Shown in pieces: positions 55,121-63,977 of a stretch of DNA of 64,000 nucleotides. Made by a program: the position numbers and the translations under genes. Every line of letters starts with the position of its first letter. Position 1 is the first letter of the stretch. The notes under the pieces are model-generated. The model saw nothing but the letters and a program-made list of their open reading frames with translations. It made no database searches and had not been told where the DNA came from. This DNA is from Archangium sp. (lineage in GTDB: Bacteria > Myxococcota > Myxococcia > Myxococcales > Myxococcaceae): the NCBI GenBank assembly GCA_022843845.1, contig JALHMW010000024.1, positions 1-64,000 on the forward strand, written 5' to 3'.

Positions 55121-55491
55121 CTTCGCCGTCTATCGGCGCAACGACCGGCAGGTCATCGAATTCATCGCGCCGCCTTCGAAATGACGCCGCCGAGTTCAAT
55201 GGATGGAGGCGCCGCAATGGCACAAGGAACGGTCAGCGACTCCGCTCACTGCGAGACGAGAACAGCCAGAACGTCGAGTACATCGAGGGAACGCCGGTTC
55301 GGACTCCGAAGATCACTGCTGAAGTTCGGCGCGGACCGCTCGCGACGGCCTGTGATAGGACTGTCATCGCTGCGTATTGCCTCTTTCGTGTTCTGGAGCT
55401 CGTCCCCAGGGGAACGACGCTCACTTCAACCGGGTCAGGTGTTCGGGTGCAGGTCGGGGTCGAGAAGCTGCTTCTCACAGCCGGCGAGTAG
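55080..55491 (+). pseudogene. Decayed plus-strand ORF, unknown family
   Basis: A 34-codon ORF (ATG 55080 to TGA 55184) reads C-P-D-F-A-V-Y-R-R-N-D-R-Q-V-I-E-F. A second frame is open from 55084 to TAG 55491 without a usable start; from about 55186 it reads protein-like (D-E-N-S-Q-N-V-E-Y-I-E-G-T-P-V-R-T-P, later L-L-L-T-A-G-E). Joining them needs one frameshift near 55180. Composition and codon use are less GC-biased than in the surroundings, suggesting acquired and decaying DNA. It conflicts with the 3' part of the minus-strand gene below; only one of the two can be real there. Confidence 0.35.
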
Positions 55492-55910
55492 ACTTCCCCC
55501 GCAGACCATTCGGCAGGCTCGAACAGTCTGCCCTCCCCGTTGTACATAATTGAAGCCCGAAGCAGCGCGGTGCCAGAGCGGTCAGTCACATACGTGTCTG
55601 CCTCTCCCTGGATGCTTGGCCCCTCGACGAGAAATGGCCAGAGTTCGGAGTCCGGACTCCCGACGAAGGACGCTCGACCCAGCGCGCGCGACAGGTCGAG
55701 AGCAACACGCTCAGGCGTCGTCTCGACCAGCGGCGCGACGAGGGGCCGAGTCGCCAGAACCTGGCCTCCGTTGCCATCGACGAGCACCAGGACATCATCG
55801 GCGAGTTCACCCTGCGGAATGCAGTCGGTGAGCCCGTCCTCCAATGTTCCAGGGTCAGGCACACAGCCCATCAACAACAGGCAGCATAGGAGTGTCTTTC
55901 GCATCTCCAC
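55233..55910 (-). CDS. Predicted lipoprotein, C-terminal part doubtful
   Basis: The frame is 225 residues from GTG 55910 (ATG 55904 alternative). It begins with a lipoprotein signal (L-L-C-C-L-L-L-M-G-C) and has a credible first 150 residues with Cys pairs (D-C-I-P) and L-V-L-V-D-G-N-G-G. The last about 60 residues are Arg/Ser-rich, GC3 falls, and the opposite strand is open there. A shift of one frame near 55495 would end the protein at a TGA near 55432 with a more natural tail (S-L-L-A-G-C-E-K-Q-L-L). A frameshift is therefore likely. It lies 12 bp after the next gene upstream. Confidence 0.55.
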   Translation of the reverse strand: MEMRKTLLCCLLLMGCVPDPGTLEDGLTDCIPQGELADDVLVLVDGNGGQVLATRPLVAPLVETTPERVALDLSRALGRASFVGSPDSELWPFLVEGPSIQGEADTYVTDRSGTALLRASIMYNGEGRLFEPAEWSAGEVYSPAVRSSFSTPTCTRTPDPVEVSVVPLGTSSRTRKRQYAAMTVLSQAVASGPRRTSAVIFGVRTGVPSMYSTFWLFSSRSERSR

Positions 55911-55922
55911 CTGCTCGCCGCG

Positions 55923-56468
55923 TTACGGCGCGCGCTCGTACTTCACTTCGATCCGCGTCCCCGACAGGGCCACGCCCGACACCGCGCACGTCGGCTGGGT
56001 CCCGGCACAGGTGCTCCCGGCGCACGATCGCGACGACGAGATGTTCGCGGTGCCCTTGAACGTGTTCGCGCGGTCGATGTTGAGCTCGAGCTTCGACGTG
56101 TCCGTCAACGTGCGGCCGACCTGCGTCGACTTCTCCACCTCTTCGGCGACGAAGTTCCAGGTCGCTCCAGTGCCGCGCTTGCCCTTCATCAGCCCCGTCA
56201 ACGACACCGTCGGAGCGTCGCCCAGATCGATGCTCCGGATGCCGCCCTCGAGCTCGAGGATCGCCGTGTTGTCAGGCCCGTCCCACACCTGAACGTTCAG
56301 CAGCGCCGGCGCGGCCGAGACCGTCACGTTGCTGGGCTGCGCGTTGTTCGTGTAGCAGCTGTCGGGCAGCGTGAAGAAGTCGACGACGATCGCGTAGAGC
56401 TCGGGGCTGACGCCGGCGCCACAGCCGGAAAACGCGAGGACCAACGAGCCAAGAATGAGCGTGCGCAT
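55923..56468 (-). CDS. Predicted lipoprotein, unknown function
   Basis: A 181-residue protein with a lipobox (F-S-G-C, Cys 16) and a GGAG site 8 nt upstream. The mature domain is beta-rich with three to four Cys that could pair (S-C-Y-T, R-S-C-A-G-S-T-C-A, T-C-A-V). No domain recognised. The following lipoprotein gene starts 12 bp downstream on the same strand, so the two form an operon. Confidence 0.72.
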   Translation of the reverse strand: MRTLILGSLVLAFSGCGAGVSPELYAIVVDFFTLPDSCYTNNAQPSNVTVSAAPALLNVQVWDGPDNTAILELEGGIRSIDLGDAPTVSLTGLMKGKRGTGATWNFVAEEVEKSTQVGRTLTDTSKLELNIDRANTFKGTANISSSRSCAGSTCAGTQPTCAVSGVALSGTRIEVKYERAP

Positions 56469-56538
56469 GCGTGATCTCCGTGAGGGGTCGAAAACGCGCC
56501 GGAGCCTCGTTCCAACCTGCCCTCAAGTCAAAACGAAC

Positions 56539-58443
56539 TCACTTGCCCTTGTTGCGCACGAACGGCCCCGGCACGCCCGGCTGGGTGGCCTGCGGCTTCA
56601 CGAGCTGGCTCAGCTGGAGCGGCTGCGACACCGAGCGCAACGTGTACGGAACGATCGGCGTGTCGAGCCCCTTCAAGATCACCGCCTCGCCGGCCTCGGT
56701 GACCACCCCCGGGCCCGCGCGCATCAACGTGTCAGAGGTGACGAGCACCTCGTTCTCGCGCGCGATGCCGCACAGCCGCGCCGACAGGTTCACCGTCGAG
56801 CCGATGGCCGTGTAGTCCATGCGCTGCTTCGACCCGAGGGCGCCGACGACCGCAGGCCCCGTGTGCACGCCCACGCCCACCTCGAGCCGCTGGCCGCCGA
56901 CGGTGATGCGGGAGGCCCGCTCCACCAGCTCGAGCGCCGCCCGGCACGCGTTGCGCGCGTCGCCCTCTTTCGGCAGCGGCGCGCCCCACAGCGCCATCAC
57001 GCAGTCTCCGATGAACTTGTCGACCGTGCCGTGGTGCTTCTCGATGGCGTCGACCGCCTCCTGGAAGAACTCGTTGAGGAAGCGCACCACCTCTTCGGGT
57101 TTCATCGCCGCTGACAACGTGGTGAAGCCGCGCAGGTCGGCAAACAGCACCGTCACCTCGGCGGCAGCGCCCTCCATCTTCAGGTTGAGCCGCCCCGACA
57201 ACACCTCGTCGACCGCCGCAGAGGACAAGAACCGCGAGAGCTGTGCGCGCCGCTCGACCTCCTGCCTGACCTTCGCCAGCAGCGCCGCGTTGTCGAGCAG
57301 GATGGCGGCCTGCGAGCCGATGGAGTCGAGCAGCGGCAGATCGTCGTCGGTGAACGCCGCCGACATGCTGATCGACTCGACGTACAGCACGCCCACCACG
57401 CCGTTGCGCGTACGCAGCGGCACCGCCATGCAGCTCTGAATGCCCCGCACCATCACCGACGCGCTGCGATCGAACCGCTCGTCGACCAGCGCGTTGTGCG
57501 TCAACACGCCCTTCTCGGAGTTGATCGCCTGCTCGTACACCGCCTTCGGCACCTGCACCTGCTTCGAGCCGTCCTTCGACTTCGCGGCGAACTGCCCCGT
57601 GGTGAGCCAGATGGCCGCGCCCTCGGCCGGCATGAGTTCGAAGAGCACCGACAAGATGCGATCGACCATCGACTCGAGGTTGCGCTCGAGCGTGACGCGG
57701 CGGTGGAACTCCTGGGCGATGCGGTAGCGCGCGTTCTCGCGGCGCAGCGTCGCGATCGTCGTGGTGTCAGCGAGCGCGTTGATGTTCACCATCACCGTCT
57801 TGCCTTCGGTCGAGGAGGACCCCTGCTCCTCGTCGTGAAGACCGGTGCTCTCCCGCATGGGCGTCATCGACATCGAGGAGTGCGTCTGTTCGCGCGCGCC
57901 CTCCTCGTCCATCGTCTCGGTCGCCTTGTTCGGCATCGCCGGACCGGCGCCGTTGGGCGTCATCTGCTTGAAGGCCGACTCGTCGCGGTAGTAGCTGCTG
58001 CGAATCAGCGCCGCGACCGAGCCCGCGGTGGCGACGTAGACGGTGATCGTCTTCGCGCCGACCGTCTGCCGCAGCTCGGCGTCGAGGTTCGACGAGAGGG
58101 GAATCGCCGCGACGACGTGCAGCTCCTCGGCCTTCGAGTCCCACCGAATGGGGCACATGCGCAGCCGCTCGGCGGAGCGCACGCCCACGCGCTCCAGCAA
58201 CGTCTCGTCGAGCTTCAGCGTCTTGAGCTTGTCGGACTTCACGAAGCGCGTGCTGTAGAGCTCGGCGAAGATGCGGAGGAAGTCGCCCTCCTTCACCAGG
58301 TTCATTCGCAGCAGCGCATCTGACAGCAGCCCGCCGTGATCTTTCGCGTACGCCCGCGCACGATCGAGCGCGGCGCTGTCGATCAACCCACTCGCCCGAA
58401 GCGGGTTCGCGATGACCGAGTCAGATTCGGGAGACGCGTTCAT
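56539..58443 (-). CDS. Class III adenylate/guanylate cyclase with GspE_N and GAF domains
   Basis: A 634-residue cytosolic protein. Residues about 10-155 resemble the GspE/PilB N-terminal (MshEN-type) domain, which in several proteins binds c-di-GMP. A Ser/Thr/Met-rich linker follows, then a coiled coil and a GAF domain (about 255-410). The C-terminal cyclase domain has F-A-D-L-R-G-F-T with a metal-binding Asp near 435, D-K-F-I-G-D with the second Asp near 478, and S-T-V-N-L-S-A-R-L with the transition-state Asn/Arg near 552. All catalytic residues seem present, so it should make cAMP or cGMP. Input ligands are unknown. Confidence 0.88.
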   Translation of the reverse strand: MNASPESDSVIANPLRASGLIDSAALDRARAYAKDHGGLLSDALLRMNLVKEGDFLRIFAELYSTRFVKSDKLKTLKLDETLLERVGVRSAERLRMCPIRWDSKAEELHVVAAIPLSSNLDAELRQTVGAKTITVYVATAGSVAALIRSSYYRDESAFKQMTPNGAGPAMPNKATETMDEEGAREQTHSSMSMTPMRESTGLHDEEQGSSSTEGKTVMVNINALADTTTIATLRRENARYRIAQEFHRRVTLERNLESMVDRILSVLFELMPAEGAAIWLTTGQFAAKSKDGSKQVQVPKAVYEQAINSEKGVLTHNALVDERFDRSASVMVRGIQSCMAVPLRTRNGVVGVLYVESISMSAAFTDDDLPLLDSIGSQAAILLDNAALLAKVRQEVERRAQLSRFLSSAAVDEVLSGRLNLKMEGAAAEVTVLFADLRGFTTLSAAMKPEEVVRFLNEFFQEAVDAIEKHHGTVDKFIGDCVMALWGAPLPKEGDARNACRAALELVERASRITVGGQRLEVGVGVHTGPAVVGALGSKQRMDYTAIGSTVNLSARLCGIARENEVLVTSDTLMRAGPGVVTEAGEAVILKGLDTPIVPYTLRSVSQPLQLSQLVKPQATQPGVPGPFVRNKGK

Positions 58444-58467
58444 TCGGGGAGGGAGCTGGACTCTAGG

Positions 58468-59463
58468 TCAGGGCGCGGCCCGCTCGAAGCGGAAGCGCAA
58501 CGCTTGCGTTGGCACCTCCGGCCCCAACTGGTTCGGCAGCCGCCAGAACTGGCCTGTACCGGTGAGCACGATCAGCTCGTATTCGCCGACGGGTGGAGGT
58601 CCGAAGTTCCGCAGCTCTCGACGGCCAACCCTGCGCAACACCTCCTGTGCTTGAGGCAGAACGGTGAGAGAGAGGCGATCGACCAGGAGGCGAAGTCGCA
58701 CATTTCCCCCCAGGTTCGACAGGAACGGGGCCGGGTTCAGCAGGAGCGGGACGATCACCTCGGTGCCTCCCGGGTTCTGGCCGGGCAGCGGGAGCCAGCG
58801 CAGGAACGCGGTGAAGGTGAGATCGGGCACGCGATCGCCGTCGAGATCATCGGGCCGCCCATCTCCATCGACGTCGACGAGGCCGATCGAGAAGCCGGTC
58901 TTCGTCGGCTCCAGTCGCCCGACGGGATCGGCGACGAGGTTGAGCGTGGCCAGCATCACGCCTGTCACAGTGTCGAGCGCGAAGACGGGCTCGCTGGCGT
59001 TCTCGACGCGAAACGCCGGCGGCTCGAAGCCAACGAGGGTGGGCACCGCGTAGTCGAGCTCGAGCGCGCGCCCGGGCTGCAGGTTGAACTCGACGCCGGT
59101 GCCGGTGCGATCGCCTGCGGTGGGCTGCGCGAGCACGTCGACGTCACCACGGAAGTTCCCGTCGACGTCGAGCAGGCCCCACAGGCGCCACGGGTTGGCA
59201 GACACCTCACCGAAGACGTAGCGGCCGGTCTGCGCGAGGCGATCGGCGCTGACGGCTGAGACGAAGACGGGAAGCGCCGGCTCGGCGGGAGGTCCTTCAC
59301 CGGGGCGATAGAGGAACAGCCACGCATCGCCGGTGACGCCCTCTGGTGTCGCCAGCGCGCCCTGCACCGTCGCGACCGGCCGCAGCACCTGGGGATCCGT
59401 CGGACCGCAGGCCGTGGCGAGCAACGACAGGAGCGCCAGGTCGATCGAGCCGGGCGCTCTCAC
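58468..59463 (-). CDS. Predicted lipoprotein with Asp-rich Ca-binding-like motif
   Basis: A 331-residue protein from GTG 59463 with a lipobox (L-A-T-A-C, Cys 19). The mature region is beta-rich and contains V-D-V-D-G-D-G-R-P-D-D-L-D-G-D, a TSP3- or dockerin-like calcium loop. It overlaps the preceding small gene by 4 bp (GTGA), which places it at the 3' end of the lysine-degradation operon; whether it has a role there is unknown. Confidence 0.75.
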   Translation of the reverse strand: MRAPGSIDLALLSLLATACGPTDPQVLRPVATVQGALATPEGVTGDAWLFLYRPGEGPPAEPALPVFVSAVSADRLAQTGRYVFGEVSANPWRLWGLLDVDGNFRGDVDVLAQPTAGDRTGTGVEFNLQPGRALELDYAVPTLVGFEPPAFRVENASEPVFALDTVTGVMLATLNLVADPVGRLEPTKTGFSIGLVDVDGDGRPDDLDGDRVPDLTFTAFLRWLPLPGQNPGGTEVIVPLLLNPAPFLSNLGGNVRLRLLVDRLSLTVLPQAQEVLRRVGRRELRNFGPPPVGEYELIVLTGTGQFWRLPNQLGPEVPTQALRFRFERAAP

Positions 59464-59876
59464 AGAAACTCACCATCGCGATCGAACCAGAGGTCCGCGA
59501 ACGAGCGATGGATGTCACCGAGTGACGGGTTCGCTTCGACGATGGCAGCGAGCGCGGTGCGGCTGAGCACCTCGGCGCTCATCAGCTTCTCGAGGAGCTG
59601 CTGAAACACCACCCGGCCTTCGACGCTGTCCTTGAAGTGGAGCGTCACGACGCCTTCGATCGGGCCGTCTTCGTCGAGCGCGGTGGCGAGGAACTTCGCG
59701 ATGTCATGAAGCACCACCTCGACGCCTTCCTGCGGGAGCCGCCTTGTCACGAGGTCGGCCGCTGGAGAGAGCGACAGTCGAACGGTGAGCGCCGCGCCCG
59801 TGGTGTTCCACACGTACTCACGAACGCCATCGCCCACGGTGCGTTGACCAACGAACGAGGTCATCGTGCGAGGCAT
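59460..59876 (-). CDS. Small protein, unknown function, in kam operon
   Basis: From ATG 59876, with an AAGGGG site, the product is 138 residues (the longer frame to 60119 lies inside kce). It has no signal or membrane segment. It reads as a mixed alpha/beta domain (V-V-L-H-D-I-A-K-F-L-A-T-A-L, then V-V-F-Q-Q-L-L-E-K-L-M). I recognise no family. It lies 17 bp after kce and overlaps the next lipoprotein gene by 4 bp. Confidence 0.65.
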   Translation of the reverse strand: MPRTMTSFVGQRTVGDGVREYVWNTTGAALTVRLSLSPAADLVTRRLPQEGVEVVLHDIAKFLATALDEDGPIEGVVTLHFKDSVEGRVVFQQLLEKLMSAEVLSRTALAAIVEANPSLGDIHRSFADLWFDRDGEFL

Positions 59877-59893
59877 CGTCGACCCCTTCTTGG

Positions 59894-60718
59894 CTACGAC
59901 AGCCGGAGCAGCTCCCGCGCCTGCTGCGGGGTCGCCAACGTTCGGCCCTTCGCCTTCGCGCGCTTCGCCGCCTCGGCCACCAGCTCGTAGTTGCCCTTCG
60001 CGAGCACGCCCTTCGAGAGGAAGATGTTGTCCTCCATGCCGACGCGCGAGTTGCCGCCGCGCTCGGCGACGAGCTCGACGAAGGGCAGCTGGTGACGGCC
60101 CATCGCGGCGCACGTCCACGTCGAGCCGTCCGGCACGTAGGCGCGCATGAAGTCGAGCGCCCGCTCATCGGCTGCCAGCGCGCCACCGACGCCGAGCACG
60201 AAGTCGAAGTGCGCGGGGAGCTCGATGAAGCCTTCTTTCGCCAGCGCGCGCGCCTCGTCGATCATTCCGACGTCGAAACACTCGAGCTCGGGCTTGAGGC
60301 CGGCCTGCTTGATGCGGGTGGCGATGTCACGAATGAGCGGCCGCGGGTTCGAGAAGACGTCAGGCCCGAAGTTCACGGTGCCAGTGGTGAGCGTCGCCAT
60401 GTCGGGGCGATCGGCGCCAGTGAGGGTCAGCCCGCCACAGCGCTCGTCGACGCCCATGCCCACGGCGCCGCCGGTCGACACCTGCACCAGCACGTCGCAC
60501 TTCTTGCGAATGGCGCGAATGGCGGCGCGGAAGAGCTCGGCATCCTGGCTGGGCTTTCCATCGGCGGTGCGCACGTGCAGGTGCACCATCGCGGCGCCAG
60601 CCTCGCGGCACTTCGCGGCGTCTTCGGCGATCTCGTCGGCCGTCATCGGCAGGTACGGCGTCTGCTCGCGGGTGACTTCGGCGCCGACCATCGCGGCCGT
60701 GAGGACCATCGGGCTCAT
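59894..60718 (-). CDS. kce: 3-keto-5-aminohexanoate cleavage enzyme (BKACE family)
   Basis: Kce condenses 5-amino-3-oxohexanoate with acetyl-CoA to give acetoacetate and 3-aminobutyryl-CoA. The 274-residue TIM-barrel protein has the zinc-binding H-L-H-V-R motif (His 46, His 48), V-S-T-G-G-A-V-G-M and E-D-N-I-F near the end, as in the BKACE (DUF849) family. BKACE members vary in substrate; the neighbouring kamD, kamE and kal genes make the lysine-pathway assignment strong. It overlaps kal by 4 bp. Confidence 0.93.
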   Translation of the reverse strand: MSPMVLTAAMVGAEVTREQTPYLPMTADEIAEDAAKCREAGAAMVHLHVRTADGKPSQDAELFRAAIRAIRKKCDVLVQVSTGGAVGMGVDERCGGLTLTGADRPDMATLTTGTVNFGPDVFSNPRPLIRDIATRIKQAGLKPELECFDVGMIDEARALAKEGFIELPAHFDFVLGVGGALAADERALDFMRAYVPDGSTWTCAAMGRHQLPFVELVAERGGNSRVGMEDNIFLSKGVLAKGNYELVAEAAKRAKAKGRTLATPQQARELLRLS

Positions 60719-61116
60719 CGGGCGCCTCCGCGTTGTTTGTCCTTCGGCGTCACGCAGGTGCCCGTCGCGCGGCAGACGACGATGGGCGGCGAGATGACGA
60801 CGGCGGCCGAGTTGTTGATCTCCGGCGCCGCGCGGATCACCTTGCGCGCCTCGAACGTCATCTTGCGGCTGCTGTTTCCGACCGTGGTGATCTCGCCGTA
60901 CGCCTCGATGTAGTCACCGGCGTAGACAGGCGCGAGGAACTCCACCGAGTCGTAGGCGCGGAAGAGCCCCTCGTCGCCATCGAGGCGGATGAGCAGCTCG
61001 GTCGCGACGTCACCGAAGAGCCCCAGCATGCGCGCGCCATCGACGAGGTTGCCGCCGTAGTGCGCGTCGTGGCTCGACATGCGCAGCCGCAGGGTGACCG
61101 AGGGGTTCGGGCTCAC
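60715..61116 (-). CDS. kal: 3-aminobutyryl-CoA ammonia-lyase
   Basis: Kal eliminates ammonia from 3-aminobutyryl-CoA to give crotonyl-CoA. The 133-residue product (GTG 61116) is a single hotdog-fold domain with [12 protein letters not shown] near the start, where the acidic and His residues of the active site sit. It overlaps kamE by 4 bp (GTGA) and kce by 4 bp, so translation is coupled through the pathway genes. Confidence 0.92.
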   Translation of the reverse strand: MSPNPSVTLRLRMSSHDAHYGGNLVDGARMLGLFGDVATELLIRLDGDEGLFRAYDSVEFLAPVYAGDYIEAYGEITTVGNSSRKMTFEARKVIRAAPEINNSAAVVISPPIVVCRATGTCVTPKDKQRGGAR

Positions 61117-61907
61117 GTGGGTTCTCCTTCGTAATGGGCGCCCTTCTGCTCCTTGCCCATGCGCTGCAGCACCTGGTGGACGATGAAGTTGGCGACGTCA
61201 GACGGCTTGGTGCCGGGCCCGAAGCCTGCGTCGAAGCCGAGCTCGAGCGCCAGCCGGTGATCGACGCGCGGCCCGCCGAGCAGCAGCGTCATCTTGCCGT
61301 GCACGCCCTGCTTCTTCGTCTCGTCGATGAAGGCGCGGCTGTTCTCTTTGTGCACGTCGCGCTGCGTGACGACCTGCGAGACCAGAATCGCGTCGGCGCC
61401 CTTCTCTTTCGCGCGGCGAACGAGGTCTGCGTTGGGCACCTGGCTGCCGAGGTTGAAGGCCTCGAACCACGGGTAGCGCTCGAGCCCGTAGTCGCCCGCG
61501 AAGCCCTTCATGTTCAGGATCGCGTCGATGCCGACGGTGTGGGTGTCGGTGCCGGTGCACGCGCCGAACACGACGACCTTCCGCGCGATCTCCAGTTCGA
61601 TCTGCGCGTTCAGATCGTGAAAGCTCTTCTTCTTGATGACGATCTCGGGCGTGTCGATCTCGTTGTAGTCGAGCACCACGTTGGAGCGCGCGTAGACGAC
61701 GAAGAACGTGTAGTTCTCGGCAGCGCGCTCGATGGCGGCGACCTTCACGTCGGTCAGCCCCAGCTTCTGGCAGTACAGCTTCGCGGCCTCTTTCGCCTTC
61801 TCCGACGCGGTGACCGGCAAGGTGAACGACAACTGAATGATGCCGTCGTCGCGGCGATCGCCGTAGGCCCTGATGAGGTGCTTCTCGCGTCCAGTGTGGG
61901 TCGTCAT
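61113..61907 (-). CDS. kamE: Lysine 5,6-aminomutase beta subunit
   Basis: KamE is the coenzyme-B12-binding subunit of the aminomutase that moves the 6-amino group of beta-lysine (or D-lysine) to C5. The 264-residue protein has the base-off B12 motif D-x-H-x-x-G in [10 protein letters not shown], and a nearby Lys in [15 protein letters not shown], probably the one that forms the PLP aldimine in the resting enzyme. L-L-L-G-G-P-R closes the Rossmann fold. It starts 4 bp after an inserted small gene that separates it from kamD. Confidence 0.95.
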   Translation of the reverse strand: MTTHTGREKHLIRAYGDRRDDGIIQLSFTLPVTASEKAKEAAKLYCQKLGLTDVKVAAIERAAENYTFFVVYARSNVVLDYNEIDTPEIVIKKKSFHDLNAQIELEIARKVVVFGACTGTDTHTVGIDAILNMKGFAGDYGLERYPWFEAFNLGSQVPNADLVRRAKEKGADAILVSQVVTQRDVHKENSRAFIDETKKQGVHGKMTLLLGGPRVDHRLALELGFDAGFGPGTKPSDVANFIVHQVLQRMGKEQKGAHYEGEPT

Positions 61908-61911
61908 GGCG

Positions 61912-62427
61912 TCACTTCGCGTAGGTGATGGAGTCGATGACCCGCTTGAGCAGCGCCCCGGACTTCGCGCCGTCGGCCGTGCGGTTCGAGAAGGTGAGCA
62001 GCCACTTCGTCTTGCCGTTGCAGCCGACGATGGTGGTCGTCGTCACCTTGTTCGCGTCGGTCTTGTCTTCTTCCTTCTCAGCGATGAAGTCGGTGGTGAT
62101 CTTCTTCGCCGCCGGCTGCCCACCGATGGTGGTGTTGGAGAACGCAGGCGCGGCCGTCGAGCCCGGAGCGTCGCCTTCTCCCTTCGCGCCCTGCACCGCC
62201 TCGATCAGCTGCTTCACGCACGCGCGCGCGGGCCGCACGGGATCGACGGGGAACGCCGAGAACGCCATCTGCGCGCGCTCGTCCCCGCTCGCCCACTCCT
62301 TCGAGGTCTCTTCTTCGGCGCTGAGGGCCCACGACTTCGGCGCACGAACGGTGATGCCCTTGAAGTCGTGCCGGGTGAGCGACTCTCCGGCCTGTGCGAG
62401 CAACAGCCCCACGACGAGTGCGTGCAT
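61912..62427 (-). CDS. Secreted protein encoded between kamD and kamE
   Basis: A 171-residue protein whose ATG overlaps the kamD stop (TGATG). It begins with a short hydrophobic signal (A-L-V-V-G-L-L-L-A-Q-A-G), so it is probably exported. The mature part (F-K-G-I-T-V-R-A-P-K-S-W) is mixed alpha/beta with two Cys that could pair (A-R-A-C-V-K and V-G-C-N-G). The start resembles small periplasmic proteins of the PsbP/DcrB type, but I am not sure. An exported product encoded between two subunits of a cytosolic enzyme is unexpected. Confidence 0.75.
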   Translation of the reverse strand: MHALVVGLLLAQAGESLTRHDFKGITVRAPKSWALSAEEETSKEWASGDERAQMAFSAFPVDPVRPARACVKQLIEAVQGAKGEGDAPGSTAAPAFSNTTIGGQPAAKKITTDFIAEKEEDKTDANKVTTTTIVGCNGKTKWLLTFSNRTADGAKSGALLKRVIDSITYAK

Positions 62428-63977
62428 CAGCGGCCCTCCATGATGTCGAGGAACGGGTTGAAGTAGTCGGGCGCCTTCTCCACCACGCCGTCGAGGCCCT
62501 TGCCGCCGGTCTCTTCGCGTTTGACGTCACCGAAGCGCCCACGGCCGATCGCCGCCACCATGCCGTCCTTCTGGCACTCCTCGAGCAACTCGAGCGCCTT
62601 GCCGAAGACGAACCGCGCGCGGTTGGCGATCTTCCCGTCTTCACGCACGGTGAACTCCTGGTCGATGCCGCTGGCGGCCCGGTGCAGGTACGACGCGCTC
62701 TTGAGGGCCACGTAGCGATCGGCCAGCAGCGGGGTGTGCATCGCCTCGGTCATCATGCCGAGCAGTTGAATGCCCTGCCGCGTCCACACCGCCACCAGGT
62801 CGGCCATCACGTCGTACGCGTGGCTGAAGAAGATGTCGGTCTCTTTGTGCTTCGTCGGCGGCATGTATTTGAGCGGCGCGTCGGGGAAGCAGCGGCGCAC
62901 CAGCATCGCCTGCGACAGCTCGAGCAGCAGCGTCTCGGGCCGGTGGGGATCGATCTCGTACGAGTGCCCCAGGCCCAGCTGCCAGTCGGCCAGGCCTGCG
63001 CGCCGGGCGAAGCTCTCGTTGATGAACTGGCTGGCGATCACCGTGTGGGCCGCGTCGTACGCGTCGGCGGTGGTGATGTAGTTGTCTTCGCCGGTGTTGA
63101 TGATCAGCCCGGCCATCGCGCAGATGCGCCGCGAGAAGTACTGATCGATGAAGGTGCGCCGCATGTTGATGTCGCGGAACAGGATTCCGTACATCGCGTC
63201 GTTCAGGAGCATGTCGAGCCGCTCCCACGCCGCGCAGAACGCGATCTCGGACATGCACAGGCCCGAGGAGTAGTTGGTCAGCTGCACGTACCGCTTGAGT
63301 TTGCGCGACTCGTCGTCGAGGGCCTCGCGCATGATGCGGAAGTTCTCCTGCGTCGCGTAGGTGCCGCCGTAGCCCTCGGTCGTCGCGCCGTGCGGCACGT
63401 AGTCGAGCAGGGACTGCGCGGTGGAGCGGATGACGGCGATGACGTCGGCCCCTGCCTGCGCCGCGGCGCGCGCCTGATCGACGTCGTCGAAGATGTTGCC
63501 GGTGGCGACGATCAGGTACTTGTGCGGCGTCGAGCCCATCGGGAACTCGCCCTTGAGCGCCTCGCGGCTGGCCACACGGTCCTTCAGCTCGCGCACCATC
63601 GCCTCGGCCTCGGCGCGCACGTCTGCCCGGAGCTTCGCCTCTTCGTCGACCGCCAGCGGCTGCAGCGTCTCGAGCGGCGCAGCGGTCAGACGCTCCACGG
63701 CGTCGAGCGGGCTGCTGGCGCCCATGCGGAGCGCGCGCCCGTACCAGTACGCCGCGCCCTTGTTCAGCACGCCCGCCGCCTTCAGCCGGTCGACCATCAA
63801 GTTGACGAGCGGCGCGCCGAGGTTGCCGACGCCGTCGACGCCGAACCAGCGCAGCACGGTGCGTTCGACCGAGATGCTGGTGTTCTTCGAGATGAGCTCG
63901 AACGTCGGGTCCGTGATGTCACGAGCGAGGGTGCGCGCGCGGGCGATCTGCTCGTCGGTGATGAAGAGGCCAGACAT
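62427..63977 (-). CDS. kamD: Lysine 5,6-aminomutase alpha subunit
   Basis: KamD is the large, PLP-binding TIM-barrel subunit. From ATG 63977 the product is 516 residues, the usual length. Family segments include V-E-R-T-V-L-R-W-F-G near the start, A-T-G-N-I-F-D-D, the V-P-H-G-A-T-T-E-G-Y-G-G-T substrate loop, Y-G-I-L-F-R-D-I-N-M-R-R-T-F-I-D-Q and G-E-D-N-Y-I-T-T-A-D-A-Y. It is the first operon gene in the window; the partners kamA and kdd, if present, lie beyond the right edge. An AGGT stands 14 nt before the start as a weak ribosome-binding site. Confidence 0.95.
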   Translation of the reverse strand: MSGLFITDEQIARARTLARDITDPTFELISKNTSISVERTVLRWFGVDGVGNLGAPLVNLMVDRLKAAGVLNKGAAYWYGRALRMGASSPLDAVERLTAAPLETLQPLAVDEEAKLRADVRAEAEAMVRELKDRVASREALKGEFPMGSTPHKYLIVATGNIFDDVDQARAAAQAGADVIAVIRSTAQSLLDYVPHGATTEGYGGTYATQENFRIMREALDDESRKLKRYVQLTNYSSGLCMSEIAFCAAWERLDMLLNDAMYGILFRDINMRRTFIDQYFSRRICAMAGLIINTGEDNYITTADAYDAAHTVIASQFINESFARRAGLADWQLGLGHSYEIDPHRPETLLLELSQAMLVRRCFPDAPLKYMPPTKHKETDIFFSHAYDVMADLVAVWTRQGIQLLGMMTEAMHTPLLADRYVALKSASYLHRAASGIDQEFTVREDGKIANRARFVFGKALELLEECQKDGMVAAIGRGRFGDVKREETGGKGLDGVVEKAPDYFNPFLDIMEGR

